DNA of 64,000 nt from Saprospiraceae bacterium. GTDB taxonomy: Bacteria > Bacteroidota > Bacteroidia > Chitinophagales > Saprospiraceae. The notes beneath the pieces were generated by a model. The model worked only from the letters and a program-made list of their open reading frames with translations. It searched no databases and was not told where the DNA came from. Below are positions 8,151 to 18,186 of this stretch, in pieces. The DNA lies in the NCBI GenBank assembly GCA_016717265.1, contig JADKFX010000001.1, positions 372,001 to 436,000 of the forward strand, written 5' to 3'. The position numbers were made by a program, and so were the translations under genes. Every line of letters starts with the position of its first letter. Position 1 is the stretch's first letter.

Positions 8151-9266
8151 ATGAAATTCAGTATTTCTTCAGGTAGTTTGTTAGACAAACTTAATAAAGT
8201 TTCATCCGCTTTGGCCTCAAATCCTGTCATTCCAGTGTTAGAAGATTTTCTTATCACCTCGAAAGGAAAGGCTTTAAGTATTACTGCTTCTAACCTTGAA
8301 TTAACCATTACTACAGAGGTTGAAGCCGAGGTAAGTAAAGGGGGTACCATAGCAATTCCCGGTAAAACTTTATTGGAAACTTTAAAATCATTGGCCGAAC
8401 AACCCATTTCTATTGAAGTAAATGAAGCCTCTAATGGAATTACAATAACTTCTCAATCAGGTATTTATAAATTAGTTGGAGAAAAAGCCGACGATTTTCC
8501 AGAATTGACATTACCAACCAATGAAGATAAAATTACCATTTCTTCAGATCGTTTAATAAATGCCATTGATCGCACTGTCTTTGCTACGAGCAATGATGAA
8601 ATGAGACAAGCCATGAAGGGTATTTGCCTGAATATTGATTTTAATAGCTTGACATTTGCTGCAACAGATGCCCATAAACTTGTAAAATACAGTTTATTAG
8701 ATGCAACGAGTGAAGCTTCTTCTACCATTATTTTAACAAAGAAGTCTTTACTAGCGCTTAAATCGATTTTACCAAAAGATGGTGAGATTACTATACATTT
8801 TGGAAGATCTAAAGCGTTTTTTAGCTTTGATAATACGATTTTATCGACTCGATTGATAGATGCTAAATATCCGGATTACAATGCAGTTATTCCTACAAAT
8901 AATCCATTTCAACTACAGGTGAATCGTTTAGAATTGTTATCTGCTATCCGAAGATTAATTGTGTATGCTAATAAATCGACGAATCAGGTAGTCTTTAATA
9001 TCCAGGATAAAAGTTTAACGATTTCATCTCAAGATCCTGACATGTCAAATGAAGCCACCGAACAATTAACGTGTTCATTCTTAGGTGAACCTATGACGAT
9101 AGGATTTAATGGAAAATTTTTAGCAGAAATGCTATCTGCCATGGGTAGTGAAAACATAACAATTGAATTATCCCAACCAAATAAACCAGGAATCCTGCTT
9201 CCATCAGAACAGGCAAAAGGAGAAAGTTTGTTAATGTTGATTATGCCTATTTTATCAAATTATTAA
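8151..9266 (+). CDS. dnaN: DNA polymerase III sliding clamp (beta subunit)
   Basis: A 371-residue protein that dimerises into the ring holding replicative DNA polymerase on DNA. The three repeated clamp domains are visible in order: domain 1 from MKFSISSGSLLDKLNKVSSAL with NPVIPVLEDFLI; domain 2 from about residue 125 with TVFATSNDEMRQAMKGICL and ATDAHKLVKYS; domain 3 from about 250 with LLSAIRRLIVYANKSTNQVVF and ending LLMLIMPILSNY. The C-terminal LMPI-type ending forms part of the pocket that binds clamp-interacting peptides. Length is standard. It has a clear AAAGGAG ribosome site and is followed after 6 bases by nadD, so the two are co-transcribed. dnaA is not adjacent, so this is not evidence for a nearby origin. 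Confidence 0.97.
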   Translation: MKFSISSGSLLDKLNKVSSALASNPVIPVLEDFLITSKGKALSITASNLELTITTEVEAEVSKGGTIAIPGKTLLETLKSLAEQPISIEVNEASNGITITSQSGIYKLVGEKADDFPELTLPTNEDKITISSDRLINAIDRTVFATSNDEMRQAMKGICLNIDFNSLTFAATDAHKLVKYSLLDATSEASSTIILTKKSLLALKSILPKDGEITIHFGRSKAFFSFDNTILSTRLIDAKYPDYNAVIPTNNPFQLQVNRLELLSAIRRLIVYANKSTNQVVFNIQDKSLTISSQDPDMSNEATEQLTCSFLGEPMTIGFNGKFLAEMLSAMGSENITIELSQPNKPGILLPSEQAKGESLLMLIMPILSNY

Positions 9267-9272
9267 TTTTAA

Positions 9273-9851
9273 ATGAACATTGGATTGTTTTTTGGATCCT
9301 TCAATCCAGTTCATACAGGGCATTTAATAATTGCCCAACACATTGCAAACCAAGTAGAAATTGATCAGGTTTGGTTGGTTGTGAGCCCTCACAACCCATT
9401 AAAATTAAAATCTACCCTGGCCGCTGATTATGATCGTTTGCATTTGGTAAATCTCGCTTTAGAGGATAATCCTAATATTAAAAGCTGTAGTGTAGAATTT
9501 AAATTGCCACAACCTTCTTACACAATAGATACCTTAACTCATTTGAATGAAAAATATCCACAGCATCGCTTTCATTTAATTATGGGAGAAGACAATCTTC
9601 AAAGTATAAAAAAATGGAAAAACTATGAATTGATCCTTGCAAATTACCAGATTTATATTTACCGAAGGCCAGATTCGGAGCATACTTCCGAATTTTTTAC
9701 ACATCCCAATATCCGGATTTGTAAAGCCCCATTATTAGAAATTTCATCAACTGCAATCCGCGATTTAATCAAAGAAGGAAAATCTATTCGTTATCTTGTT
9801 CCAGATAAAGTATTTGAATATTTAGAAGGAAGCACTTTGTATAAAAAATAA
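9273..9851 (+). CDS. nadD: Nicotinate-nucleotide adenylyltransferase
   Basis: A 192-residue enzyme that joins nicotinate mononucleotide and ATP to give deamido-NAD in the cytoplasmic NAD synthesis pathway. It has the nucleotidyltransferase signature GLFFGSFNPVHTGHLIIA (residues about 4-21) with the HxGH motif, the substrate region WLVVSPHNPLK, the LIMGEDNLQSIKKWKNYE stretch, and the ATP-binding ISSTAIRDLIKEG near the C-terminus, followed by LVPDKVFEYL. Length is normal. It starts 6 bases after the dnaN stop without a visible ribosome site, which suggests coupled translation. No terminator is obvious directly after it. Confidence 0.96.
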   Translation: MNIGLFFGSFNPVHTGHLIIAQHIANQVEIDQVWLVVSPHNPLKLKSTLAADYDRLHLVNLALEDNPNIKSCSVEFKLPQPSYTIDTLTHLNEKYPQHRFHLIMGEDNLQSIKKWKNYELILANYQIYIYRRPDSEHTSEFFTHPNIRICKAPLLEISSTAIRDLIKEGKSIRYLVPDKVFEYLEGSTLYKK

Positions 9852-10380
9852 ATTACCGATTCATAAAACTTCGTTACTGGGTTCGCAATTTATTACTTTT
9901 ATATCTACCAAGTTTTATTAACAATTATTTTTAATCCAATATAAAAAACAGGGTAAACCCAGATTGCTCAGATTTAAATTTTCAGAATCCAATCAAAAAT
10001 GAATGGCTCCGTGCTCGTGACAAACTGTTCGAAATAATAATTTTGAATAATTTTAAATTTCTGCCAAATTAATATTATATAAACCAATGCAATAACTGTT
10101 GAATAAGCAATTCAAATCTAACGATAATACAGGAAGTTAAAAATTCAAATTACAAAGTGATACTTACCAGCAGAAAAAAAGTATTCATTGATTTGTTTCC
10201 GTTTAAAATGACTTTTTACTGGGATAAAAAGGAGCATTCATAAAAAATAATAATGACCTTAATATTCACAAATTGAAGGTGATTCCACCAGGCAAAAAAA
10301 AAAATACTGCTCCCTAAATCCAAAATCATGACCCTCTCGTATGTATCCATATTAGTAAAACAAAATTAATATCATACGAA
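9852..10380. other. Gene-poor AT-rich interval
   Basis: 529 bases between nadD and the first SnoaL-like gene. I find no convincing reading frame, RNA gene or hairpin terminator. A run of nine A residues occurs near 10,300. No TAnnTTTG box is visible directly upstream of the 10,381 start. Confidence 0.5.
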
Positions 10381-11250
10381 ATGAAAAATCCATTTGTAAT
10401 TCTTTATCCGATTGCTATAGCAGCAATTATTCATATTAGTTGTAATCAAAAGACAAATCTAAGTCGGGATGAAACAAACATTCGAAAAGCATATGCAGCT
10501 TTAGAAAAAAAGGATTTCGCAACATTTGCCAGTCTTTGTTCTGATGATTATAGGGAACTTGGTTTGTCTCCGCAGCCAATCCAAGGAATTCAAGCATGCA
10601 TTGCCCAATATAAAGTATTTCTGGACGCGTTTCCAGATACGAAATTTGAAATTCAATCTATCACTCCTGCAGGCAAAAATCGCTACTTTCTACAAATTCA
10701 TATGACAGGAACAAATACTGAAAAATTCTTAATGTTGCCACCAAATGGTAAATCTTATGATGCCTTAGATGTCGATATTATTGAACTTAATGATGCTGGA
10801 AAATGCATATCTCATTGGAGTGCAAATGCAGATGCCCCTTTAGATCAAATTGGCTATAGTGCTATAAACAATCCAACTACCGGAATCGCTATGAGTGCTT
10901 ACGAATATTTCGGTAAAGGAGCCATAAATGCGCTTTTAGAATTATGTTCTAATGATGTAGTTTTCGAAATTCATGATCGCACGCTCGATACTAAACCTCG
11001 TTGGTTTAAAGGAAAAGAAGAAGTCGCAAAATTTTTTACCGAACTGAATTCAAAAATAGTGTACTCAAAGTTTGAACCCGTAATGTTTCTTGCAGATGGT
11101 GATGATCTTGCAACAAGTGTAGATGTAGAATTCGTCCAAACAGCAACCAAGAAAAAATTTAAAGGAAATTATGCACATCGATTTAAAACCAAAGACGGCA
11201 AACTCATCTATTTTAAAGGTATGGATGATATGTGCGAATTAATTCCATAA
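10381..11250 (+). CDS. Lipoprotein with two SnoaL/NTF2-like domains
   Basis: A 289-residue predicted lipoprotein. The N-terminus has a hydrophobic signal ending in a lipobox-like IIHISC, with the lipidated cysteine at residue 21. Two SnoaL-like (NTF2 fold) domains follow. The first spans about residues 32-150, with RKAYAALEKKDFATFASLCS and the strand pattern ending in IIELNDAGKCISHWSAN. The second spans about 165-289, with SAYEYFGKGAINALLELCSNDVVFEIHD and ending in YAHRFKTKDGKLIYFKGMDD. SnoaL-like domains are conical alpha+beta folds used as small-molecule-binding or isomerase-like scaffolds; the substrate cannot be told from sequence. It probably sits in the periplasm or at the outer membrane. 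The next gene is also a multi-SnoaL protein, 101 bases away on the same strand. Confidence 0.82.
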   Translation: MKNPFVILYPIAIAAIIHISCNQKTNLSRDETNIRKAYAALEKKDFATFASLCSDDYRELGLSPQPIQGIQACIAQYKVFLDAFPDTKFEIQSITPAGKNRYFLQIHMTGTNTEKFLMLPPNGKSYDALDVDIIELNDAGKCISHWSANADAPLDQIGYSAINNPTTGIAMSAYEYFGKGAINALLELCSNDVVFEIHDRTLDTKPRWFKGKEEVAKFFTELNSKIVYSKFEPVMFLADGDDLATSVDVEFVQTATKKKFKGNYAHRFKTKDGKLIYFKGMDDMCELIP

Positions 11251-11351
11251 TAAATAGATTGATTTCACTCCATATCAAAGCTTTGGTTGTCATAAACACG
11301 AATTTTATAAATAAATTAAATTCTCATTTTAAAAAAAATAAATCATAAAAA

Positions 11352-12656
11352 ATGAAAACAAAAAATGTATTTTTAATTCTCTTAAACCTGTTTGTAATAC
11401 ACAGCATTTCCTTTACACAGGAAAAAAAAGCAGGTAAAATAATTACAGACTATTTCACCTGGGTGGATGCAGGCAAAATTGAAGAAGTTGGAACTTTGCT
11501 TACAGAAGATTTTATTGCTACCGCACCATTCTCACCAAATTCCATGGATAAAATGGCTTGGAAAGGAATAGGCCAGGGGTTTAAAACTGCATTTCCAGAC
11601 ATGAAACATGAAATCATCGATTGGTTTGCAGATGAGAATAAAGTTGCTGTTAAAGGAATCTTCAAAGGCACGAATTTAGGGAGTATGATGGGGAATCCTC
11701 CTACCGGTGGAAAAGTTGCTGTTGCATTTAATTCATACTTTGAATTGAATGGGAATGGGAAAATCAAAATGATAAACATCCAATTTAATATGAAAGAATT
11801 TGAAATGCAATTACTTGCTAATGTACCAGATCTTAAAATAATAAATGAGAAAACAGTACGGGATTTATTTCAAGTAATGGATGGCGGTCAAACCAATCTG
11901 TTTTCAAACTATTGCAGCCTAGACTTTAAAATTAGCAATCCTTTTCTTCCTGCACCTTCACCAATACAGGCATTTCAATCGATAATACAAGCTCAAAAAG
12001 CTGGTTTTCCTGATATGAAACATGAAATCTTAAAAATAATTTCTGATACTTATCATGTTACTACATTTGGAAATTTCATCGGTACAAATACTGGAAGCAT
12101 GATGGGTAACCAAGCAACTGGAAATAAAGTCAAAGTTGCTTTTCTAGTATTAGATGAAATGGATGGTCACGGTAAAATTAAAAACCGAAACGTACAATTT
12201 GATTCCAAAGCATTTGAAGCACAATTAATGGCAGGTATAAATCCAAATGCCCAAATTGAAAAATCATTTTTGCAAATGTTTGAAGCAGCCGATAGAGCAG
12301 ATACAGCAAGTTTTATTAGTTATTGGAGTATGAAAGCGAAAAACTATTTTGCAGGAATCGAAAACTCCAATGAAGATTTCAAAAATAGATTATTATCATT
12401 TAAAAAAGGATTTCCAGATGTAAAAAGAACAATTGATGAAATTCAAATTAATAATAATAAAATTTCAGTCCGCGGTTGGTTGTCTGGAACGAATAAAGGT
12501 TCATTTATGGGAAGACCTGCAACAAATAATAAAATAAAGGTTTCCTGGTTAGGACTTTATCATTTAAATTCTAATGGAAAAATTGAATCCGGTTGGGTTG
12601 AATTTGATACAGCAACACTTGAAAAGCAATTGATGCAAAAAACTAAAAATAATTAA
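11352..12656 (+). CDS. Secreted protein with three tandem SnoaL-like domains
   Basis: A 434-residue protein with a cleavable signal peptide (about residues 1-22, ending HSISFTQ) and three homologous SnoaL/NTF2-like domains of about 135 residues, at roughly 24-155, 158-297 and 298-434. Each carries the same core motif: GTNLGSMMGNPPTGGKVAVA, GTNTGSMMGNQATGNKVKVA and GTNKGSFMGRPATNNKIKVS. After it comes a strand with G-K-I and then a helix ending in EMQL, EAQL or EKQL. The family includes polyketide-cyclase-like and ester-binding proteins, but the ligand is unknown. Three domains in a single chain are unusual, since most homologues have one. It probably arose by tandem duplication and shares ancestry with the preceding lipoprotein. 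A hairpin terminator follows 59 bases after the stop. Confidence 0.85.
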   Translation: MKTKNVFLILLNLFVIHSISFTQEKKAGKIITDYFTWVDAGKIEEVGTLLTEDFIATAPFSPNSMDKMAWKGIGQGFKTAFPDMKHEIIDWFADENKVAVKGIFKGTNLGSMMGNPPTGGKVAVAFNSYFELNGNGKIKMINIQFNMKEFEMQLLANVPDLKIINEKTVRDLFQVMDGGQTNLFSNYCSLDFKISNPFLPAPSPIQAFQSIIQAQKAGFPDMKHEILKIISDTYHVTTFGNFIGTNTGSMMGNQATGNKVKVAFLVLDEMDGHGKIKNRNVQFDSKAFEAQLMAGINPNAQIEKSFLQMFEAADRADTASFISYWSMKAKNYFAGIENSNEDFKNRLLSFKKGFPDVKRTIDEIQINNNKISVRGWLSGTNKGSFMGRPATNNKIKVSWLGLYHLNSNGKIESGWVEFDTATLEKQLMQKTKNN

Positions 12657-12714
12657 TTGCACTTTTATTCAAAATTTTATATTGACTTCGAAATAACAGT
12701 ACTAAAATTAAATT

Positions 12715-12738
12715 AAAAAGGGGTTTAAGCCCCTTTTT
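12715..12738 (+). terminator. Rho-independent terminator between convergent genes
   Basis: A perfect 9-bp stem AAAAAGGGG / CCCCTTTTT (12,715-12,723 and 12,730-12,738) with a 6-base loop. It ends the SnoaL gene pair. The A and T runs on both sides let it work in both directions, so it may also stop transcription from the minus-strand gene that ends at 12,938. Confidence 0.8.
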
Positions 12739-12937
12739 ATTTAATAAAAACTTATATGACATAAAACTTTTCGTTTGACAATTTCAATTACTAAAGAGTT
12801 TATTTAAAATAGTCTCAATAAACTCTTTGTAACATATTGATTATCAATATACTTATAACGGTTTTACCAACTATTTTTGAGTATTAGACCTAAAATTCAA
12901 CAATATCCCTTCGTATTCATGCTTATAAAAAGCATTT

Positions 12938-15900
12938 TTACATTTTTACAAATCGCTGCTTATAAGGTCTCCGGTTATTATTCTTAAATTCAACAATGTA
13001 AATTCCAGAAGTAAATTGACTTACATCCAAATTAATGAATGCTTGATCTTTGATTTCAATTTGCTGAAGTTTGTTTCCTTGCAAATCTAAAATCTGTATC
13101 AATCCATTTTTTGGTAATTCTTGCGTGCCAAAAAATATTTGAACTTGATCTGCAGCTGGATTTGGCCTGATGTAAAATTCCACTTCATGATTTATATCTT
13201 TATTAGAAGTTAAGCACTTCCATCGATTTATAAACCCTTCACCTGCAGCATACAATTCACAAGTAATTGTTCCACAGGAATCATATGTTTCTAAAGATCT
13301 TACTACTTTCTGCAAATGATTTGTTGTAAACCAATTCGTTCCATTCCATTCTGCTACCCCATTTATGAATTGATTTCCAACTTGCGAAAATTCACCTCCT
13401 ACATATAATTTATTATTGTATTTTATGAAATCATTTACAGCCTCCGTAGAATTTTGAAAATCACCACCTGAAACAGGCAACCAATTTACACCATTCCAAT
13501 GCGCTATATGTTGCGTCATGGGTACATTATCAGCATTTAAAAAATGGCCTCCAACAAACAATTCGTTATTAAAAACATACTGTGCATTGACTCCATTATA
13601 GGGTACATTATTGACCAGATTAATACCACTTGCCAAATTGTTCCAAATGGTTCCATTCCATCTCGAAATATTGAGATGTGGTAAGGTAAATGTTCCAGCA
13701 GCATATATTTGATTATTGAATTGTCGAAGTGTATAAATCGGTCCGTTAAAACTCGAATTAAAATTTGAATTTATCCATGAAGATCCATTCCACGCTGCAA
13801 TATTATTCGTTGAGATGTTTGCAGTCTGTCCTGCAGTCTGAAAGGAACCACCAACCACTAAACCATTTAAGGTACTTAATAAACTTCCAACAAAAACAGA
13901 GCCCGTGCCAGTTACCCCATTATCCAAATGAGCCCAGTTACTTCCATTCCAAGCTGCAATATTATTTACATTGGTTAGTGTACCAGCTGCCGTAAATTGT
14001 CCACCGACATATAAAATTCCATTATGCACAGCTAAGCTTCTAACCGTTCCATTTACACCTTGATTTAAGGCTGTCCAATTTGTTCCATCCCAAGCAGCTA
14101 TATTATTAACGATTGTATTTCCAATTTGCAAAAATTGTCCGGCTACGATTAATTTACATTGAAAAACTGCCATATCATATACCTGCGTTACACCACTTGC
14201 AATAGCTTGCCAAGCCATGTTTCCAGATACACACGAACTTTGATTACAGAGCGTATCCTGGGATTGCGGACAATCAAAACTATAATAAAAACTACAGGTA
14301 TCTTTTAACCCACCACTATTGATAAAATAATGGATGGTAATAGTATAAACTGTTGAACCTGACACACAAAAACTTCCAGGGTTTATTGAACCCGCAGGAA
14401 TAAATCCGTTGTTGGGATTTATATAAAAATCAGTCGGCCCATTGGAAACAATTGTATAACCATTCGTAGCTTGTACATTTGTAAAGCTTCCTGCACTTAA
14501 TAAAACTTGAATATTTGTAAAACAATTTTGTGTTGGTACAATTCCTTTAAGTTCATAACAACAAAGTCCTGGCAAGGCAGATGTTTGATTTACAAAACTT
14601 TTAAGGGAATCACAGGTACATGTTTTTGGAATCGATGGACAGTCAAAGGTGTATTTAAATTGACAGGTATCTGTCACGCCATTATTATTGTAATAGTATG
14701 TTACAGTAATAATATAAAACGTAGATCCTGTAACACAAAAATTTGCTGGCATAATCGGTCCGGATGGTATACTCCCTGAATTGTGATTCAAGCTAAAATT
14801 TTGAAGTCCACTGGATATTGCATTCCAACCAGATCCTGCTTGTATATTTGAAAAACTTCCGGAATTCAAGGAGACTTTAATTTGTGTATAACAATTTGAG
14901 CTTGGCACATTTCCTTGTAAAGCATAGCAACATAATCCTGGAATTACAGATGTTTGTATAACACTATTCTTTAAAGAGTCACAACTACAGGTTTTTGGAA
15001 TAGACGGACAATCAAATGAATATTTAAATGAACAGGTGTCTAGTGCTCCATTATTGTTGTAATAATAAATTATAGTAATACTATATAAACTTGCACCCTT
15101 CACACAAAATTCTGCAGGATTTATAGGTCCTATTGGAATATTTCCTGGATTGTGATTCAAATAAAAATTCTGTGGGCTATTGGTAATTACATTCCATCCA
15201 TTTCCAGGTAAAATATTTGAAAAACTTCCTGCACTCAGGACTACCTGAATTTCCGTAAAACAATTTGCTGAAGGAATATTTCCCTGCATTTTGTAACAAC
15301 AGGTACCCGGGATTGCTGAAGTTTGGAGCAGTGTATTCTTTAGTGAATCACAATTACAATTTGAGGGTGGTTGCGGGCAATCAAAACTATATTTAAACAA
15401 ACAAGTATCTGAAAGTCCACCATTATTAAAATAATAAATTAAAGTTATTGTATAAAAACCAGATCCCGTTACACAAAATGAAGCTGGGGTAATAAATCCT
15501 GATGGAATGAAACCTGCATTTGGAATCAAATTAAAGTCTTGCGAATTATTAATACTAACATTATAACCAGCATTCGCAACAATATTTGTAAATGTCCCTG
15601 AACTTAAGAGTACTTGTATTTTTGTATAACAATTTCCAGTGGGTACATTTCCTGTAATATTATAACAACACTTTCCTGGAACGGTAGATTTAGGGATTAC
15701 AAAACTTTTAAGAGAATCACAGGTACATGCAGGTGGAGGCTTCGGACATTCTCTTATAAATTTCTTTTGACAAGAATCTAGTTTCATTCCATTTGCATCT
15801 ATAAAATCAACCGTTATTGTAAACGGATTCACAGCACTTGTTACGCAAAATGTGCCAGGATTTATAGATCCAGGCGGCACGAAGATTCCATTTGGAATAA

Positions 15901-17911
15901 AACAAAATCCGCTCGGTGTAATGCTACTTGTCCATCCTGCATTTGGAATGATATTACTAAAGTTGCCGGAGTTGGTTTTAAAACAAATTTGTGTAAAACA
16001 ATTTGATTTAGAATTTGTAGCTCGAAAATCATAACAGCAAGCTGGTTGGGGTCCAAAAGACAAAAGTTGTGCTGTTAAAGAATCACAACAAGTTGGAATT
16101 GGGTTCGTTCCACCCGGACAATCAAAAATAAATTTAAATACACAACTATCTGTGCCTTGTGTTGTATTGAAATAATAAAGTATCGTTACGATGACCGGAT
16201 TATTTGCAACAGTCACACAAAAACTACCTGGTTGACTTTGTCCTTTCGGTATAAAACCAGATACGTGTGTTAGACTAAAATCTTTGGGCCCACCAGGAAT
16301 TAAATTAAATCCCTGACTCGAATTTGCAGTTACATTATTAAAGCTTCCTGAGCTTAACAACACTTTTATTTTGTTAAAATTATTGGGTATTGGATTATCC
16401 GTTTGAATATTAAAACAGCAAAATGCAGGAAGCGTATGTTGCTTTTCGAGGTATGTTATTAATGAATCGCATTTAGCGGGTCTTGGAGCTTGTGGGCAAT
16501 CAAAAATATACGAAAAAGTACAGGTATCTTTCAATCCAGATTTTGTAAAAAAATAGCGCACACTGATCGTATAATTCGAAGCACCATTTACACAAAAGTT
16601 ACCGGCATTAAAATTTCCTGGTGGAATAAATCCGGAATTATGTGAAAATTGTAGAATCTGAAATCCTGGTTGAGAAACTGACCAACCTTGATTTGTGTTT
16701 GCATTCACATTTGCAAAACTACCTGAACTTAAGTGAACCTGAATGGAAGTAAAACACGTTGATGAGGATACATCGCCAAGTACATCATAACAACAAGCTT
16801 GTGGAGATGAACGATTTGGCTTTATCTGATTTTTTGTAAATGAATTGCAAGCACATTCCTTAGATATCACGCATATGGTATCAATACATCGACTTATACA
16901 AGAGCCTTCCTGAACCCCAAGTTGTATTGGAAAGCATCCTGGTAGATTATAAATCACCCACAAACTATCGGTTCCAGAAAAATGCAAAGGAATTAAATTA
17001 CCGATGTCAATTATCCAATCGAATTTGGTGTTTGGTCCACCATTCCCGGTATAATATATTAATGCAGTATCACCTACTGTAATCGTATCAGGAAATTTAA
17101 ATGAACATGTTAAATTACATCGGAAATTTACACATACTGTATCAATACAATGTCTGTCTGAAATGACCGCACAATAACAGCCATCCTGAGGCGGTGCAAA
17201 ACATTGACTTGTCGATAAAACAGTGGTTGTATTACATGCAAACCAATGATAAGTTAAATTTGGTGGTGATGCACATAATTCATTATGGATTTGATCTACG
17301 GTTGCATTTATTGGAAGATTTACCAGAACCGATTCTTTACTAATTAAATTTGTATTTGTACAAAATTGATCGGCCAAATTAGTCAATTGGTAAACGGTAT
17401 TTACAACCGGACAAACCTGCAAAGAAAAATTAGGAATGTTACTTGTGTGTCTGGTGCTTACATTATTTGCAAGAATTTCAAATGAAAATGGGCCAGTTCC
17501 TGTAAATGCAATACTAAGCGTCGTACAATTTCCACGACAGATAGTATCTTCCAAGCGATTGAAACTTCCGGTTGGAATTGGAAAAACTTCTATTTGGACA
17601 GCACATGTTTCCGGAGCTTGACCTGGTTCTTGCCAAATAACTTGAATGGAACATAAACCAGGTGATAAAAAACAAGCAATATGTGGATTTTTTTGATCCG
17701 GGTTGGATATGGTTCCACAGCTTATTGACCAGGAATACGTTGCAACATCAGAGCCTGGTCCAATGTATTCAATGTTCTGGCAATCGCCAACACACGCACT
17801 GCTGATTCCTGAAATACAATTCGTTTGTCCAGTTAAAACAATACTGGTACTTAAAAAAATAATAAAACGTAAAATAAAATAAAGACTGTGTCTCATCATA
17901 GATTTTCTCAT
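12938..17911 (-). CDS. Large T9SS-exported protein with seven Cys-rich repeats and a propeller-like region
   Basis: About 1,657 residues from the ATG at 17,911. The frame is open to 18,028, but that would place 39 extra residues before the signal sequence (core YFILRFIIFLSTSIVL), so I prefer the inner start. After a PKD/Ig-like N-terminal region rich in Cys come seven units of about 123 residues (16,860-14,260). Each begins CDSL and carries CCY, then NCFT-I-V-LSSGSF-N, GFIP-G-I-P-FCV and a closing DTC-FKY-FDCP. A propeller-like region of IAAWNGSNW-type repeats follows (about 14,230-13,230), and the protein ends in a T9SS type A sorting domain starting at FYIRPNPAADQ and running to the C-terminal KQRFVKM. 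It is presumably a cell-surface or released structural or binding protein; function is unknown. I do not recognise the 123-residue unit as a named family. Confidence 0.87.
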   Translation of the reverse strand: MRKSMMRHSLYFILRFIIFLSTSIVLTGQTNCISGISSACVGDCQNIEYIGPGSDVATYSWSISCGTISNPDQKNPHIACFLSPGLCSIQVIWQEPGQAPETCAVQIEVFPIPTGSFNRLEDTICRGNCTTLSIAFTGTGPFSFEILANNVSTRHTSNIPNFSLQVCPVVNTVYQLTNLADQFCTNTNLISKESVLVNLPINATVDQIHNELCASPPNLTYHWFACNTTTVLSTSQCFAPPQDGCYCAVISDRHCIDTVCVNFRCNLTCSFKFPDTITVGDTALIYYTGNGGPNTKFDWIIDIGNLIPLHFSGTDSLWVIYNLPGCFPIQLGVQEGSCISRCIDTICVISKECACNSFTKNQIKPNRSSPQACCYDVLGDVSSSTCFTSIQVHLSSGSFANVNANTNQGWSVSQPGFQILQFSHNSGFIPPGNFNAGNFCVNGASNYTISVRYFFTKSGLKDTCTFSYIFDCPQAPRPAKCDSLITYLEKQHTLPAFCCFNIQTDNPIPNNFNKIKVLLSSGSFNNVTANSSQGFNLIPGGPKDFSLTHVSGFIPKGQSQPGSFCVTVANNPVIVTILYYFNTTQGTDSCVFKFIFDCPGGTNPIPTCCDSLTAQLLSFGPQPACCYDFRATNSKSNCFTQICFKTNSGNFSNIIPNAGWTSSITPSGFCFIPNGIFVPPGSINPGTFCVTSAVNPFTITVDFIDANGMKLDSCQKKFIRECPKPPPACTCDSLKSFVIPKSTVPGKCCYNITGNVPTGNCYTKIQVLLSSGTFTNIVANAGYNVSINNSQDFNLIPNAGFIPSGFITPASFCVTGSGFYTITLIYYFNNGGLSDTCLFKYSFDCPQPPSNCNCDSLKNTLLQTSAIPGTCCYKMQGNIPSANCFTEIQVVLSAGSFSNILPGNGWNVITNSPQNFYLNHNPGNIPIGPINPAEFCVKGASLYSITIIYYYNNNGALDTCSFKYSFDCPSIPKTCSCDSLKNSVIQTSVIPGLCCYALQGNVPSSNCYTQIKVSLNSGSFSNIQAGSGWNAISSGLQNFSLNHNSGSIPSGPIMPANFCVTGSTFYIITVTYYYNNNGVTDTCQFKYTFDCPSIPKTCTCDSLKSFVNQTSALPGLCCYELKGIVPTQNCFTNIQVLLSAGSFTNVQATNGYTIVSNGPTDFYINPNNGFIPAGSINPGSFCVSGSTVYTITIHYFINSGGLKDTCSFYYSFDCPQSQDTLCNQSSCVSGNMAWQAIASGVTQVYDMAVFQCKLIVAGQFLQIGNTIVNNIAAWDGTNWTALNQGVNGTVRSLAVHNGILYVGGQFTAAGTLTNVNNIAAWNGSNWAHLDNGVTGTGSVFVGSLLSTLNGLVVGGSFQTAGQTANISTNNIAAWNGSSWINSNFNSSFNGPIYTLRQFNNQIYAAGTFTLPHLNISRWNGTIWNNLASGINLVNNVPYNGVNAQYVFNNELFVGGHFLNADNVPMTQHIAHWNGVNWLPVSGGDFQNSTEAVNDFIKYNNKLYVGGEFSQVGNQFINGVAEWNGTNWFTTNHLQKVVRSLETYDSCGTITCELYAAGEGFINRWKCLTSNKDINHEVEFYIRPNPAADQVQIFFGTQELPKNGLIQILDLQGNKLQQIEIKDQAFINLDVSQFTSGIYIVEFKNNNRRPYKQRFVKM
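14260..16860 (-). repeat. Seven tandem ~123-residue Cys-rich repeats (about 370 bp each)
   Basis: The seven units in the 12,938-17,911 gene share the pattern CDSL...CCY...NCFTxIQVxLSSGSF...GxIPxGxxxPxxFCV...YYF...DTCxFKYxFDCP. Adjacent copies 5-7 are the most alike, so they are the youngest duplicates; units 1-3 have diverged and vary in length. Cysteine positions are kept throughout, which argues for disulfide-bonded extracellular domains. Confidence 0.85.
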
Positions 17912-18125
17912 GATAGGGTTCATTAAAGTGAAAGAAAAAGCTTGACGAGGTGTTATAGATTCATTACAAATATAGTATAATTTTCCAAAATACCCAGAAA
18001 AGGAAAAAGCAAAATTGCCATTTTCCAAGTTTTTACTTTAATAAGGTATGATTTGATTAGCCAAAATAATAATTTTAAAAATCAATTTTTCGGGATCATA
18101 CTTCACAACACCCATATCAATTTAC

Positions 18126-18158
18126 AAAAAAAAACCTGACCATGTGAACATGATCAGG
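18126..18158 (-). terminator. Rho-independent terminator of the 18,187-23,529 gene
   Basis: On the minus strand the stem CCTGATCATG / CATGGTCAGG (18,158-18,149 and 18,144-18,135, one G-U pair, loop TTCA) is followed by nine T residues. It lies 29 bases after the stop codon. Confidence 0.8.
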
Positions 18159-18186
18159 CAATAACACTGCATTTACTCAATCCTTA

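Noticed and set aside
17912..18028. Upstream start of the Cys-rich repeat protein at 18,028
   Set aside because: It would add 39 residues before the signal sequence without family support; the inner ATG at 17,911 puts the hydrophobic core near the N-terminus.
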